Assembly (NCBI RefSeq): GCF_009026825.1
Contig: NZ_CP045032.1
Span: 1,922,001-1,986,000, forward strand
DNA from: Corynebacterium urogenitale
GTDB taxonomy: Bacteria > Actinomycetota > Actinomycetes > Mycobacteriales > Mycobacteriaceae
DNA: 64,000 nt
Direction: 5' to 3'
Positions 19,073-28,720 of this stretch are shown in pieces. Position 1 is the first letter of the stretch, and each line of letters starts with the position of its first letter. The position numbers and the translations under genes are program-made. The notes below the pieces were generated by a model that was not told the origin of the DNA, ran no database searches, and was given only the letters and a program-made list of their open reading frames with translations.

Positions 19073-21529
19073 TTACTCCCTTCCGGCAACGACGGGTATC
19101 TCCACCTCCAGCGATGGATCGGTGTCCACATCGAGCCCCGAGGGCTGCGCTCCAGCGGCGATCACTTGCGCCGCCAGCGCTGCGATCATCACACCATTGT
19201 CCGTGCACAGGGCAAACGGCGGAATGTGTAGGTAGATTCCCGCGGATTTGCACCGCTGCAGAAGCAAGCCACGCAGACGGGAGTTAGCGGACACACCGCC
19301 GCCAAGCAGCATCGTGGTTGCGCCGACGTCCTTTGCCGCCCGCACAGCCTTGGCGGTCAAAACGTCGCACACTGCCTCCTGGAAGCTGGCGCACACATCC
19401 TCAATGGGAATGGTGCGCCCCTCCCGCTCGGCAGTTTCCACGTAGCGGGCCACGGCCGTTTTGAGCCCGGAGAAGCTGAAGTCGTAGCGCGCATCCTGCT
19501 GGCGCATCATGGCACGAGGGAACGAAATGGCCTTCGCGTTACCCTTCGCTGCCAACTTGTCGATAATCGGACCACCGGGGTAGCCCAATCCTAGGAGTCG
19601 GGCGACCTTGTCGTAGGCCTCACCCGCGGCGTCATCTAACGTGCCGCCCATCTCCTCCATTGGTTTGCCCACACCACGAACGTGGAGAATCTGGGTGTGG
19701 CCGCCGGACACCAGCAGGGCAATCGCGTTGTCAAGGTCACCCGGCGCGGCGTGCTCTTCGCGCCCCTCACTGTCCTCTGTCACTAGCAGGTCCACGGCCA
19801 CGTGCCCACCCAGGTGATTGACGCCATAAAAAGGCACCTTCCACGCGGCAGCGTAAGCCTTCGCTGCGGCGGCCCCGACTAGCAGCGCGCCAGCCAAGCC
19901 CGGCCCCACTGTAGCGGCCACCGCATCCGGCTTATCGAAGGCACTCGTCGGCAGGCCTCGGGCTGCTCTATCAGCACGGAGATCCCTTAAAGCTTGGCGC
20001 ATCGTCGGCACCATCGCTTCCAGGTGTGCACGGCTGGCAATCTCCGGCACCACGCCACCAAAACGGGCGTGCTGTGTCATGGAGGAGGCCACCCTGTTGC
20101 TGATCATCCTCACCCGGCACGGCCCATCCACCTCCTGACCCGCAGCGTTATCGTGCGTGAGCTCAACGATTCCCACACCAGTCTCGTCACAGGAGCTTTC
20201 CACCCCGAGGATGATCATGCCGCGAGTATCACGGACACCTTCGGCGCTGGCCGGTGGCGTCGCGTCGCGCTGAATCTCCGCGGCTACCGCTTCGCCTTCC
20301 CCACCGAAGGACGGGCGCACCATCACGTAGGCATCCGCTCCCGAGGGCTGGTAATAGTTCTTGCGCACGCCCACCGCCCGGAAACCATAGCGTTCATAGA
20401 GCCCCACCGCGGGGGCATTATTCGTGCGCACCTCGAGGAACACTTGGCCACCGATACCATCAACCTTGCGCAGCGCCTCCACCATCAATCGGTGGGACAA
20501 ACCCAAGCCCTGAGCCTCGCGGCGCACAGCAACGGTGTGAATTTCCCATTCGGGATCGTCGCTCGGGCCGTTTTTCGCCAATCCCAGATAACCCAGCAGC
20601 TGACCATCCCGGCGGATACCGATGTAGTGGGTGTTCACCGCAGACAGCTCCGCACGGATGCCTTCGAGGCTCCACGGCGAATCCTCGGCGAAGAGGTCCC
20701 GCTCGATCTCCTCCATCTCGGCCGCCGCGCTCTGGTCAAGCCGTACGGTGCGGAGCTCCTCTTCCTGCTCGACGCCACCCTGGTCGCCGTCCTCAGCCAT
20801 AGCTCCAAAATCCAAAGCTGATGACACGGGCTTCGCCTTCGGCTCCACGGCGTCGGGGCGGCGTAGGTACAGGGCTCGCAGTGGCTCTCCGGGGGTGAGC
20901 AGGGTACGAGCCGAAGCAGCAGTGAAGCCTCCGTTGGTCAGCAGAGCCGCGCGCACTAGCCCCTGCGGTGTCGGCAGGGCATCGCGGTCGGCGATCTCGC
21001 TCCCAGCAAGTGCTTCGTGATCCGCCAGCGACTTCGCCACGATGATGGGAGTTTCAACTCCCTGCCGAGCCATAATCACATCCGGCTTATCGACGAACGG
21101 TCCCTCGACTGCGAACAGCGTATCGCCGTCCTTTCGGTAGTGGCCGCCGTACCACTCTCGCCGGCGGGCGTCCGTGAGCACCAGCACCTCAGTCAGCTCA
21201 CTAGTCGCCGCGATAGCTGCTAGCGATTCCACTCCGTGAACAGGAATCGACAGAGCATCGCCGAAAGCCTGGGCTGTGGCCATCCCCACACGCAAGCCAG
21301 TAAAAGGCCCAGGACCAGCGCCCACCACCACAGCCGAGAGTTCCTCAGGTTCCAGGCCTGCCTCCGCGAGACAATCCACAATGTTGGGGGTCAGCAGCTC
21401 CATATGACCGCGCGGATTATCCACGATTCGCTCGGAGACTGTGTTCAGCGCACGTGGATCGCTTTCGGGAATCTCCACGATGCCGGCAACGACGTAAGCG
21501 GAGGACGTATCAACGGTCAAGACATGCAT
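19073..21529 (-). CDS. tsaB-rimI-tsaD: TsaB–RimI–TsaD triple fusion (tRNA t6A37 synthesis and ribosomal protein acetylation)
   Basis: One open frame of 818 residues. About 1–235 is TsaB ([29 protein letters not shown]). About 255–425 is a GNAT acetyltransferase of the RimI type ([34 protein letters not shown]). 438–818 is TsaD ([14 protein letters not shown]; metal site [33 protein letters not shown]). TsaD with TsaB makes N6-threonylcarbamoyl-adenosine at position 37 of ANN-decoding tRNAs; RimI acetylates ribosomal protein S18. These are usually separate genes or TsaB–RimI pairs. The junction to TsaD has an in-frame ATG at 20218 without a clear ribosome site, so a single polypeptide is likely, but internal initiation cannot be excluded. 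Confidence 0.9.
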   Translation of the reverse strand: MHVLTVDTSSAYVVAGIVEIPESDPRALNTVSERIVDNPRGHMELLTPNIVDCLAEAGLEPEELSAVVVGAGPGPFTGLRVGMATAQAFGDALSIPVHGVESLAAIAATSELTEVLVLTDARRREWYGGHYRKDGDTLFAVEGPFVDKPDVIMARQGVETPIIVAKSLADHEALAGSEIADRDALPTPQGLVRAALLTNGGFTAASARTLLTPGEPLRALYLRRPDAVEPKAKPVSSALDFGAMAEDGDQGGVEQEEELRTVRLDQSAAAEMEEIERDLFAEDSPWSLEGIRAELSAVNTHYIGIRRDGQLLGYLGLAKNGPSDDPEWEIHTVAVRREAQGLGLSHRLMVEALRKVDGIGGQVFLEVRTNNAPAVGLYERYGFRAVGVRKNYYQPSGADAYVMVRPSFGGEGEAVAAEIQRDATPPASAEGVRDTRGMIILGVESSCDETGVGIVELTHDNAAGQEVDGPCRVRMISNRVASSMTQHARFGGVVPEIASRAHLEAMVPTMRQALRDLRADRAARGLPTSAFDKPDAVAATVGPGLAGALLVGAAAAKAYAAAWKVPFYGVNHLGGHVAVDLLVTEDSEGREEHAAPGDLDNAIALLVSGGHTQILHVRGVGKPMEEMGGTLDDAAGEAYDKVARLLGLGYPGGPIIDKLAAKGNAKAISFPRAMMRQQDARYDFSFSGLKTAVARYVETAEREGRTIPIEDVCASFQEAVCDVLTAKAVRAAKDVGATTMLLGGGVSANSRLRGLLLQRCKSAGIYLHIPPFALCTDNGVMIAALAAQVIAAGAQPSGLDVDTDPSLEVEIPVVAGRE

Positions 21530-21561
21530 GGGGCAGATTCTATCGCTGCCACGGCATAGTC

Positions 21562-23259
21562 TTATAGCCAGCGCCAGCTGACCCTTCGTGCTTCATCATC
21601 GGTGCCAGCCTCCGTTGCGCGCGAGATCTCCACGTCAAGGACCTTGTCCGAGAGACTCTCCACCACACCGCGGCCCCACTCCGCCACGAGGACCACCTCG
21701 TCGAGGTCAGCGTCCAGATCCAGAGATTCGAGCGCATCCAACACCACGTCACGATCAACGTGCTTGCCTGGTTCAATGCTCTGGGCTACGTCTTCCCCAA
21801 GGAGGCGGTAGGCATCCATGTGGAGCAGACCCGTGCCACTCGCGCCCGGTTTATGCGTACGCACAATGGTGAAGGTGGGCGATTGCACGCGCCCCTTGAC
21901 TCCCATACCCTCGGCAATGCCCTGCGTCAGGGTGGTTTTGCCAGCACCCAGTGGACCGGTGAGCACAATCACCGTTCCAGCCTCCACCTGGCTGCCCAGT
22001 GCACGGCCAATCTCCCGCATATCCTCAGCGGTTTCTGCAGCCGCGACTGCTGGCGTCGAGGGGGAAGGAAGCGCCGGCGTGGAAACGGGGAGATAACGAC
22101 ACTGCACGCGCCCTCGCGGCATGGTGAGAACCTCGTAGGCGATGGTTCCGGCGATGGTGCTGAACTCGTCCAGAGAGGTGCCGCCATCCCCGAAAATCAC
22201 GGCCCAATCCCCAGGGCGTACGTCGTGGTCGGCAGCGCGGGGATCATCCGAATCATCGAGGGAAATGACGATCTGGTCCATGCAGACGCGCCCAATCTGC
22301 GGGTAGCGCACGCCATCGATTGTCACGGAGAACCGGCCGGAGATGCTCCGCGGGAGGCCATCTGCGTAGCCCAGAGCCACGACAGCTGTGCGTGTGTCCT
22401 TCTCAGCTCGCCACAGGTGCCCATAGCTCACGCCCTCGCCAGCCGGCACCACGCGCGTGGTGAGGACGCGGGCGCGCAAGGTCATGGTGGGGCGCAGATC
22501 GATACCCAGCGGCTGCTCCATCGGGTCCACGCCGTAGATTCCCACTCCGGTGCGCACCATCTCGTGATGCAAGTCTTTGCGTGTCACCGTTGCCGGTGTG
22601 TTGGCCAGGTGATTAGTCGGCACCAGCAGCCCCTGTTCACGGCAGTAATCGATGGCTGCTTGGAAGCGCTCGCCCTGTAGATCCGTGGTCGCCTTCGCCG
22701 CCGGGGAATCCGCGCTGGCCAGGTGGGTCATCAAGCCCGTGATGCGAACCTCACACTTCTGTTCTGCCTCGGCGACCAGTGAGACAACCTGTTCCCATTC
22801 CTGTGGCCCGACTCCACTGCGGCTCAAGCCAGAATCAAACATGAGGCTGGCGGTGGGCGGCGTGAACAGATCCGCTGCGCGAGCCGCCTCAAGGAATGCG
22901 CGAGTGTGAGCCAAGGACGGCAGGCCGAGGGTGATGTTGTGCTCGAAAACGGCGGCGAGTTCCTCGCCTGGGTACCACATCCACGCAGTGATCGGCGCTG
23001 TGCAACCATTCGCACGCACCTCGAGCGCCTCCCCGATGGTCGCCACGCCAATCTGCGTGGCGCCCGCCCCGAGCACGGTGTCCACAACCTGCCGGACACC
23101 GTGGTTGTAGCCATCCGCCTTGACCACGGCCATCACTTCCGCCGGGGAGGCTATCCCCGCCAAGGTGCGCACATTGTGTGCCAGCGCATCCAGGTCAATG
23201 ACCAACTCCGCGAGGGTATGGTCATCGGGCGTCGCGGGGTCGAGGTTGTCCTTGCTCAT
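21562..23259 (-). CDS. alr-tsaE: Alanine racemase–TsaE fusion protein
   Basis: 565 residues from ATG 23259 ([13 protein letters not shown]). The first ~350 residues are a PLP-dependent alanine racemase (PLP-Lys in [11 protein letters not shown]; second-base Tyr region [26 protein letters not shown]), supplying D-alanine for peptidoglycan. A Pro/Ala/Ser linker leads to TsaE (Walker [31 protein letters not shown]), the ATPase that resets the TsaB–TsaD complex. The fusion keeps TsaE 32 bp upstream of the TsaB–RimI–TsaD gene, so the whole t6A transferase system except TsaC sits in two adjacent polypeptides. The alternative start at 23301 adds a poor extension. Confidence 0.92.
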   Translation of the reverse strand: MSKDNLDPATPDDHTLAELVIDLDALAHNVRTLAGIASPAEVMAVVKADGYNHGVRQVVDTVLGAGATQIGVATIGEALEVRANGCTAPITAWMWYPGEELAAVFEHNITLGLPSLAHTRAFLEAARAADLFTPPTASLMFDSGLSRSGVGPQEWEQVVSLVAEAEQKCEVRITGLMTHLASADSPAAKATTDLQGERFQAAIDYCREQGLLVPTNHLANTPATVTRKDLHHEMVRTGVGIYGVDPMEQPLGIDLRPTMTLRARVLTTRVVPAGEGVSYGHLWRAEKDTRTAVVALGYADGLPRSISGRFSVTIDGVRYPQIGRVCMDQIVISLDDSDDPRAADHDVRPGDWAVIFGDGGTSLDEFSTIAGTIAYEVLTMPRGRVQCRYLPVSTPALPSPSTPAVAAAETAEDMREIGRALGSQVEAGTVIVLTGPLGAGKTTLTQGIAEGMGVKGRVQSPTFTIVRTHKPGASGTGLLHMDAYRLLGEDVAQSIEPGKHVDRDVVLDALESLDLDADLDEVVLVAEWGRGVVESLSDKVLDVEISRATEAGTDDEARRVSWRWL

Positions 23260-23305
23260 AGGACTAACACTAGACCCACGCCGGTGGCCGTCCGATTCCA
23301 CGGTC

Positions 23306-25168
23306 TTATTCCACGGTCACAGACTTGGCCAGGTTGCGTGGCTTGTCGATGTCCTCGTTACCGCACTCGCGAGCAATGTAGGCGGCGAGGAACTGCAGCG
23401 GGATGGTGGACAGAATCGGCTGGACCAGGGTCGAGGTTCGTGGGATTTCCAGCAAGTAGTTGGCGAAAGGCCGTACCGCCTCATCCCCTTCCTCGGCGAC
23501 GACGATGGTCTTCGCACCACGGGCACGGATCTCCTGAATATTGGAGACGATCTTGGAGTGCAAGACCGGGCGACCGTGCGGGCTCGGAACCACGACGACC
23601 ACCGGCAAGTCATCTTCGATGAGCGCGATCGGGCCGTGCTTGAGCTCGCCTGCAGCAAATCCTTCAGCGTGGATGTAGGCCAGTTCCTTGAGCTTCAGCG
23701 CACCTTCCAAGGCCACAGGGAAGCCCACGTGGCGACCGAGGAAGAGCATCGTACCGACAGCACCCAGCTCCTTGGCGAGGTTGTACACCTGATCATGTAG
23801 TTCGAGAGTCTTCTCAATCTTTGGTGACAGGTTCTCCAGCTCTTCGAAGATCGTGGCGATCTCATCGGAGTATTTGGTGCCGCGTGCTTGAGCCAGTGCC
23901 AGGCCGACAACGTAGTTCGCTGCAACCTGAGCGAGGAATGCCTTGGTGGAAGCCACACCGATCTCTGGGCCGGCGTGGGTGTAAAGCACCGCGTCGGACT
24001 CGCGAGGAATCTGGGAGCCATTGGTGTTACATACGGCCAGGACACGCGCACCCTGCGTCTTCGCGTGACGCACAGCCTCGAGCGTATCGGCGGTCTCACC
24101 GGACTGTGATACGGCGACGACGAGGGTCTGCCGATCGAGAACCGGATCGCGGTAACGGAATTCAGAGGCCACTTCGATCTCCACTGGCACGCGCACCCAG
24201 TGCTCGATGGCGTACTTGGCCAACAGGCCGGAGTGGTAGGCGGATCCGCAGGCGACCACGAAGACCTTTTCGATCTGTCGGAGATCATCGTCCGACAGAC
24301 GCTGTTCGTCGAGGATGACTCGGCCATTGACAAAGTGGCCAGCCAGCGTGTCGCGAACTGCCGCGGGCTGCTCATGGATTTCCTTCATCATGAAGGAGTC
24401 GTAGCCATCTTTCTGTGCAGCCTCGAGGTCCCAATCGAGGGTGAACGGCTTGCCCTCGACTTCGTTGCCCTGGAAATCGTAGATCTTGTAGGAATCTGGG
24501 GTGATGACGACCGCGTTATCCTGCCCCAGCTCAACGGCCTGCTTGGTGCGGTCAATAAACGCCGCAACGTCGGAACCGATGAAGTTTTCTCCATCACCCA
24601 CGCCAACGATCAGTGGGGTGGAACGACGACCGGCAATGATGCGGTCCGGGGCATCGACGTGCGTGAACAGCACAGTGAACGCACCTTCGAGCCGAGACAG
24701 AACGCTCAGAGCGGAGGCTTGGAAGTCACCCTTGGTCTCGCCGGTGTTGTAGGCGAGTGCGAAGAGGTGGGCGGCGACTTCGGAATCAGTTTCGGAGCTG
24801 AGCTCGATGCCGGCGGCTTCAATTTCAGCTCGCAGAGTCGCAAAGTTTTCGATGATGCCGTTGTGAACAACGGCAGCCTTGCCATCGTAGGACTGGTGTG
24901 GGTGCGCATTGACATCGTTCGGGCGACCGTGGGTTGCCCACCGGGTATGCCCGATGCACGTCGTGCCCTTGAACTTGTCGCGGCCAATGTCGTCGATGCG
25001 ATCGAGGAGGTTGGCGAGCTTGCCTTCCTTCTTCTCAAGGTGGAGTTTGCCTGGCTCCACTACGGCGATACCGGCGGAGTCATAGCCACGGTATTCCATG
25101 CGCTCGAGAGCGTCCAGACCAATCTGGAGCGCATCGGCGTTTCCAACGTAACCAACGATTGCACACAT
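23306..25168 (-). CDS. glmS: Glutamine–fructose-6-phosphate aminotransferase (isomerising)
   Basis: 620 residues; makes glucosamine-6-phosphate for cell-wall synthesis. Met-Cys start MCAIVGYVGNADALQIG puts the glutaminase nucleophile at residue 2, which fixes the ATG at 25168. Glutaminase motifs HTRWATHGRP and SETDSEVAAH follow; the C-terminal half has two SIS isomerase domains (VACGSAYHSG, SQSGETADT, ending KPRNLAKSVTVE). No glmS-ribozyme-like leader is apparent. The product feeds glmM at 28721, encoded nearby. Confidence 0.97.
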   Translation of the reverse strand: MCAIVGYVGNADALQIGLDALERMEYRGYDSAGIAVVEPGKLHLEKKEGKLANLLDRIDDIGRDKFKGTTCIGHTRWATHGRPNDVNAHPHQSYDGKAAVVHNGIIENFATLRAEIEAAGIELSSETDSEVAAHLFALAYNTGETKGDFQASALSVLSRLEGAFTVLFTHVDAPDRIIAGRRSTPLIVGVGDGENFIGSDVAAFIDRTKQAVELGQDNAVVITPDSYKIYDFQGNEVEGKPFTLDWDLEAAQKDGYDSFMMKEIHEQPAAVRDTLAGHFVNGRVILDEQRLSDDDLRQIEKVFVVACGSAYHSGLLAKYAIEHWVRVPVEIEVASEFRYRDPVLDRQTLVVAVSQSGETADTLEAVRHAKTQGARVLAVCNTNGSQIPRESDAVLYTHAGPEIGVASTKAFLAQVAANYVVGLALAQARGTKYSDEIATIFEELENLSPKIEKTLELHDQVYNLAKELGAVGTMLFLGRHVGFPVALEGALKLKELAYIHAEGFAAGELKHGPIALIEDDLPVVVVVPSPHGRPVLHSKIVSNIQEIRARGAKTIVVAEEGDEAVRPFANYLLEIPRTSTLVQPILSTIPLQFLAAYIARECGNEDIDKPRNLAKSVTVE

Positions 25169-25383
25169 AGGGGACAGGATACACGGGAGAGGAAAAATCC
25201 AGTGAAGCCCAGCCACCGAAAATGTCGGATCTGGTTCGCAGTTCTTCGGCTGCTGTGACACCTGTTCCTTGGCTTTCGGAGGACAGCTGAATCGTTGTCC
25301 TTTGAAGAGGGATTCCGAAGGTTGTTCGAATTATTGTTGAACTAATTCTGGGGCAACCATCTGCACCGGTATTGTGCGTCCGA

Positions 25384-25389
25384 TAGGCT
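25384..25389 (+). promoter_or_regulatory. -10 element for leaderless hydrolase gene
   Basis: TAGGCT ends 8 nt before GTG 25398, fitting a leaderless start. Confidence 0.45.
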
Positions 25390-25397
25390 TAGACACC

Positions 25398-26288
25398 GTG
25401 GCAGACAAACTTAAAAACCTCGTTCCTGCTCTCGGTAAGCGCGGCCCGCACCGAGTGCTCACCGGCGACCTCTCTTTCGCTGGCATCCCAGGCCGCCTTT
25501 ATGTCCCTGCTGAAGGCAAGGGCATTCCCGGTGTGGCGTTCGGCCATGATTGGCGTGTGGGCGTCGATGGTTACCATGCCACGCTGCGTCACCTAGCGAG
25601 CTGGGGTATTGCAGTGGCAGCCCCAGATACGGAGAAGGGGTTCGTCCCCAACCACCGTGGTTTCGCTGCCGATCTTGAGACGGCGCTGCAAATCCTTGCT
25701 GGGGTTCGCCTGGGCAATGGGAACGTCACGGTTCAGCCGAATAACCTCTTCCTCGCAGGGCACGGCATGGGCGCATCGGCAGCTGTGTTGGCAGCGACGG
25801 ATCGCACGAGCCGGGAGAAGGCAGGCAAGCGTGGCAATGCTCCTGCGTTGTCCGGCGTGATCGCTATCTACCCTTCCGATACTTCCCCTAGTGCCTACGA
25901 GGCTGCGAAGCACGTCGATGCTCCTGGATTGGTGCTCGCTGCTGGCGCCCTCCTAGATGTGCCATCGGGCAACCCTGAGCGAATGGCTGCGAATTGGAAG
26001 GGCGATGTCATCTACCGCAGGCTGCTCAAGGCCTCGGCCGCTGGTTTCCACGAGAAGCTGGCCCGCAAGATGCTCATCGGCCAAGGCACCCCGGAGTTCG
26101 CAAACCAGGAGTTCGCACGCTCGCTCATGACGGGCTTTATCCTCGCCGAGGAAGACAAGAAGTACGCGACATTCCGCAGCAGCGACGAGCAGCTGAAGAA
26201 CACAGAAGTGGTCAATCAGCTGCAACTAGCTCGTGAGCTTCCGGAGAATGCAGACGTTGTCGATAGCCTCCAGAAGCTGCTCAAGTAG
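25398..26288 (+). CDS. Alpha/beta-hydrolase-fold protein (Rv3438-like position), nucleophile missing
   Basis: 296 residues. The fold is suggested by PGVAFGHDWRVGVDGY, a dienelactone-hydrolase/chlorophyllase-type core, and the elbow NNLFLAGHGMGASAAVLAA. At the nucleophile position of G-x-S-x-G the sequence reads G-H-G-M-G, so serine is replaced by glycine and classical esterase activity is not expected. The gene lies between glmS and the Rv3439c-like gene, the same place as Rv3438 in M. tuberculosis. Start GTG 25398 (VADKLKNLVP) is supported by a -10 hexamer. Role unknown. Confidence 0.75.
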   Translation: MADKLKNLVPALGKRGPHRVLTGDLSFAGIPGRLYVPAEGKGIPGVAFGHDWRVGVDGYHATLRHLASWGIAVAAPDTEKGFVPNHRGFAADLETALQILAGVRLGNGNVTVQPNNLFLAGHGMGASAAVLAATDRTSREKAGKRGNAPALSGVIAIYPSDTSPSAYEAAKHVDAPGLVLAAGALLDVPSGNPERMAANWKGDVIYRRLLKASAAGFHEKLARKMLIGQGTPEFANQEFARSLMTGFILAEEDKKYATFRSSDEQLKNTEVVNQLQLARELPENADVVDSLQKLLK

Positions 26289-26308
26289 CAACCCGTCGAA
26301 AACAGCGC

Positions 26309-26548
26309 TTAGTCGTCATCGAAGATCATCGGTCCCCGCGCGGTGCGTCTGTCACTGCCCCGACTGCGGAGCCGGTGATCTTTTCCTGTCTCTCCTTCCT
26401 CTCCGACACCCCCACGGTTCCGAGTTCGCGCCATGTCTTTCAGCGCAGCAGTGTGTCGCGCTAATTCATCTTCGAATTCCTGAACACTCTTTTCCATCTG
26501 TGCAAGGTATCCGTCCACGATGGACTGGTAGCGCTGTGGATTCACCAT
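26309..26548 (-). CDS. Small hypothetical protein at the end of an ESX-4-linked operon
   Basis: 79 residues. The first ~40 residues (MVNPQRYQSIVDGYLAQMEK, then SVQEFEDELARHTAALKDMA) predict a helical, coiled-coil-like segment; the rest is basic and disordered and ends MIFDDD. It is real rather than a shadow because its ATG overlaps the stop of the upstream gene by 7 bp and is preceded by GAGGAG at good spacing. No homologue is recognised; a helical secretion-associated partner is a guess. Confidence 0.65.
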   Translation of the reverse strand: MVNPQRYQSIVDGYLAQMEKSVQEFEDELARHTAALKDMARTRNRGGVGEEGETGKDHRLRSRGSDRRTARGPMIFDDD

Positions 26549-28248
26549 GAGCCGCTCCTCTCTAGGCTGATCGGCTGATTAGTAGTTGCCGGTGTGCTCA
26601 TCGTGCTCGCAGCTGTAACCTCGACTTCTAGGGAGGCAGCTCCGCTGACCCAGATATCTGGAGTCCATGACGGCGCATCCCCCTGAGGCACTTGTGCTTT
26701 AGGTACATCGTCAACCGCGCTGCCTGGCGACTGCACCTCTGGAGCAGCCTCCGAGGCTGCCTCCGGAAGCGGAGCTGGCGCCGGTGGCGCATCACCCGGT
26801 GACGGGGCTTGCGAAGCCTGTGCTTCGGGTGCCACCGACTCCGGGTTTGGCACCGCACCTTCCGGAACCGACGGGTGCTTGCTCTTGTCAAAACCCTGCT
26901 CGGTGTTCTCCACTACCTGTGGTTCTTGCTCTGGTGTCACAGTAGGTTCCGCCGTTGGTGTTTGCAGGTCAGGAGGACAATCACTGTGTGTTTGTTTTTC
27001 CTGAGGTTCCAGAGGGCAATCATGCGGCGCATCCTCCGCGGTCTGCTCCGGCGGGCACTCCTGCGCTACCGGCTCTATCTGAGGTGGAAAGCCAGGCTCT
27101 GGCGGGCAGTCATGTGGCGTGCCTTCCGCAATTGGTTCCGGTGGGCAGCTATGCGCCACAGGCTCAGCATGTGGCGAGGAGACCAGCTCCGGCGGACAAA
27201 GCAACCCCTGTACCGAGCCCATAAACTCCTGCCAGGCACCGGCAGCCAGCTGTACTCCTTGATGAAGAATCTTCTGCGCATGCAATGGGTCGATCAAGGG
27301 CGGGCACGCACTGCTCGCGACGCTCCCCGAACTAGGTACCACGGGGACGTGGTGCGAAGGTTCCTGAGGTGGCAACTGGGGTGGCAGCTGAGGTGACGGT
27401 GGAGAAGCTGACGGAACATTGTGCCCTCCCGAGGGCGGGCAGTTCTCCGGTACGGAGATCGGCGCTGCCCCCGCAGTCTGCGTACTCACCTCACACGGAG
27501 CAGCCTCCACCTTCGGTGGCGGCGTCTCAACACTCCCGGGTGTCGTTGCGGGGACAGGCTCCGGCGGTGCGGACTCCCTGCAGACGGCCTTACCCGAAGC
27601 ACCTGGCTGTGCGGCAGGTTCGTGGTCGTCAATCAGGGTGTCCATGCAACTACCCAGGGAGCCGTTTCGTGCGTGGAGCAGGGCGTGGATCGTGGACACT
27701 GCCAAGCCCATCACGGGCCCCATGATCATCGAATACTTCAGCCCGGGCCCCACCACCGCCTTGACCATGTCCGCGAAAGAGACCGTTGAATCACAGATCT
27801 TTTCCACCGAGGACACACACGAGGACTGCACATCTCCCATCGCCTCCGTAGCTAGATCCGTCGCTGTGCAGCCATCGGCCACACGTCCCTCATGTTCTTC
27901 TTGATCCCACCCAGCCTGATTAACTGCCTCCTTCGGAGCATCATCGCCCAGGCCGGCGAGAAAGTCGCCAAGCATGAGCAGCCCAGAAATGGCCGACCCC
28001 ATCGCCCCAGCCGTGCCCACGAGTCCACCGAACGTGCCTCCAGCAGCGGCTCCACCACCCATGGTCCCCGCAACTACAGGAGCAGCCAAGGGAGCCAAAC
28101 GAGTGCTCGCGGACGAACCCAAGTGATCGCGGATACTCCCAAGATCCATGCCTGCGGTGAATTCGGCCAAGCTACGCACATCACCGGTAGGAGCACCGAT
28201 CCGTTCCAAATTACTCAGCGCAGCATTCAAACGCGTTTGTTCCATCAT
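26542..28248 (-). CDS. Rv3439c-like Pro/Ala-rich protein with Cys-Pro-Pro repeats
   Basis: 568 residues. The N-terminal ~220 residues contain Gly/Ala-rich hydrophobic stretches (GTMGGGAAAGGTFGGLVG; YSMIMGPVMGLAVSTIHALL) and four scattered cysteines. The remainder is low-complexity, Pro/Glu/Ala-rich, with repeated C-P-P motifs (SCPPEP, DCPPEP, ECPPEQ, DCPLEP, DCPPDL among others) roughly every 17–25 residues. By position (between an Rv3438-like gene and glmM) it corresponds to the Ala/Pro-rich Rv3439c of the mycobacterial ESX-4 neighbourhood. It overlaps its upstream partner by 4 bp (ATGA) and its downstream partner by 7 bp. Function unknown; a secreted or surface role is inferred. Confidence 0.7.
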   Translation of the reverse strand: MMEQTRLNAALSNLERIGAPTGDVRSLAEFTAGMDLGSIRDHLGSSASTRLAPLAAPVVAGTMGGGAAAGGTFGGLVGTAGAMGSAISGLLMLGDFLAGLGDDAPKEAVNQAGWDQEEHEGRVADGCTATDLATEAMGDVQSSCVSSVEKICDSTVSFADMVKAVVGPGLKYSMIMGPVMGLAVSTIHALLHARNGSLGSCMDTLIDDHEPAAQPGASGKAVCRESAPPEPVPATTPGSVETPPPKVEAAPCEVSTQTAGAAPISVPENCPPSGGHNVPSASPPSPQLPPQLPPQEPSHHVPVVPSSGSVASSACPPLIDPLHAQKILHQGVQLAAGAWQEFMGSVQGLLCPPELVSSPHAEPVAHSCPPEPIAEGTPHDCPPEPGFPPQIEPVAQECPPEQTAEDAPHDCPLEPQEKQTHSDCPPDLQTPTAEPTVTPEQEPQVVENTEQGFDKSKHPSVPEGAVPNPESVAPEAQASQAPSPGDAPPAPAPLPEAASEAAPEVQSPGSAVDDVPKAQVPQGDAPSWTPDIWVSGAASLEVEVTAASTMSTPATTNQPISLERSGSW

Positions 28249-28550
28249 CGCTGCTTAGCACCCCGATCCAAAGAGTCAGCACTGCGCGCGTCGGTACGTT
28301 CCACGCGGCGAATCAACGACGCTCCGTCTATTCCCGCAGTCTTCAACCTCCGCGCATGGGCGAGACGGATCTCATGGCCGCGCTGAACGAGCTCCATCAG
28401 CATCTTCCCCTTGGCATTCAACCCGGTGCCGAAGATCCCCTCGGGCACTTGTGGGCGAGCCCTCACCAGCGCGTCTTCCCACTGCTGCTGCATTCCTTGA
28501 AGATTTTTCGCACCGCGCAATGCGGACGCTGGGTCGGTTGTTATATTCAT
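28245..28550 (-). CDS. Rv3440c-like small helical protein
   Basis: 101 residues, mostly helical: MNITTDPASALRGAKNLQGM then QQQWEDALVRARPQVPEGIF and two further charged helices. Size, position upstream of the Rv3439c-like gene and next to glmM match Rv3440c. The pattern resembles small WXG100/EspC-like helical proteins of type VII loci but has no WXG turn. ATGA overlap with the next gene shows an operon of at least three genes (28245, 26542, 26309). GGGGAAGA precedes the ATG. Confidence 0.7.
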   Translation of the reverse strand: MNITTDPASALRGAKNLQGMQQQWEDALVRARPQVPEGIFGTGLNAKGKMLMELVQRGHEIRLAHARRLKTAGIDGASLIRRVERTDARSADSLDRGAKQR

Positions 28551-28633
28551 TCTTCCCCGCCACTCCCCTCACCGTGAGCGTCATCCCTTGTACATTCGTG
28601 CCCACATAGGACTCCGCTTCGGCTCAAAAGGTT

Positions 28634-28689
28634 CACCGGCCGCCGCAACGTTCCCTCAACGTGGAGGAACAGGCATGCGACGGCCGGTG
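28634..28689 (-). terminator. Terminator-like inverted repeat after glmM
   Basis: CACCGGCCG pairs with CGGCCGGTG (9 bp) with a second short GCA/TGC pairing inside. It lies 32 bp beyond the glmM stop; a GTGGCGTCGAA word follows at 28693. Confidence 0.6.
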
Positions 28690-28720
28690 CAAAGTGGCGT
28701 CGAAGGAAATTGAAGAGCGG

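Noticed and set aside
25130..25400. glmS ribozyme or riboswitch in the glmS leader
   Set aside because: Only about 230 bp separate glmS from the divergent gene and no conserved ribozyme core is recognisable; actinobacteria normally lack it.
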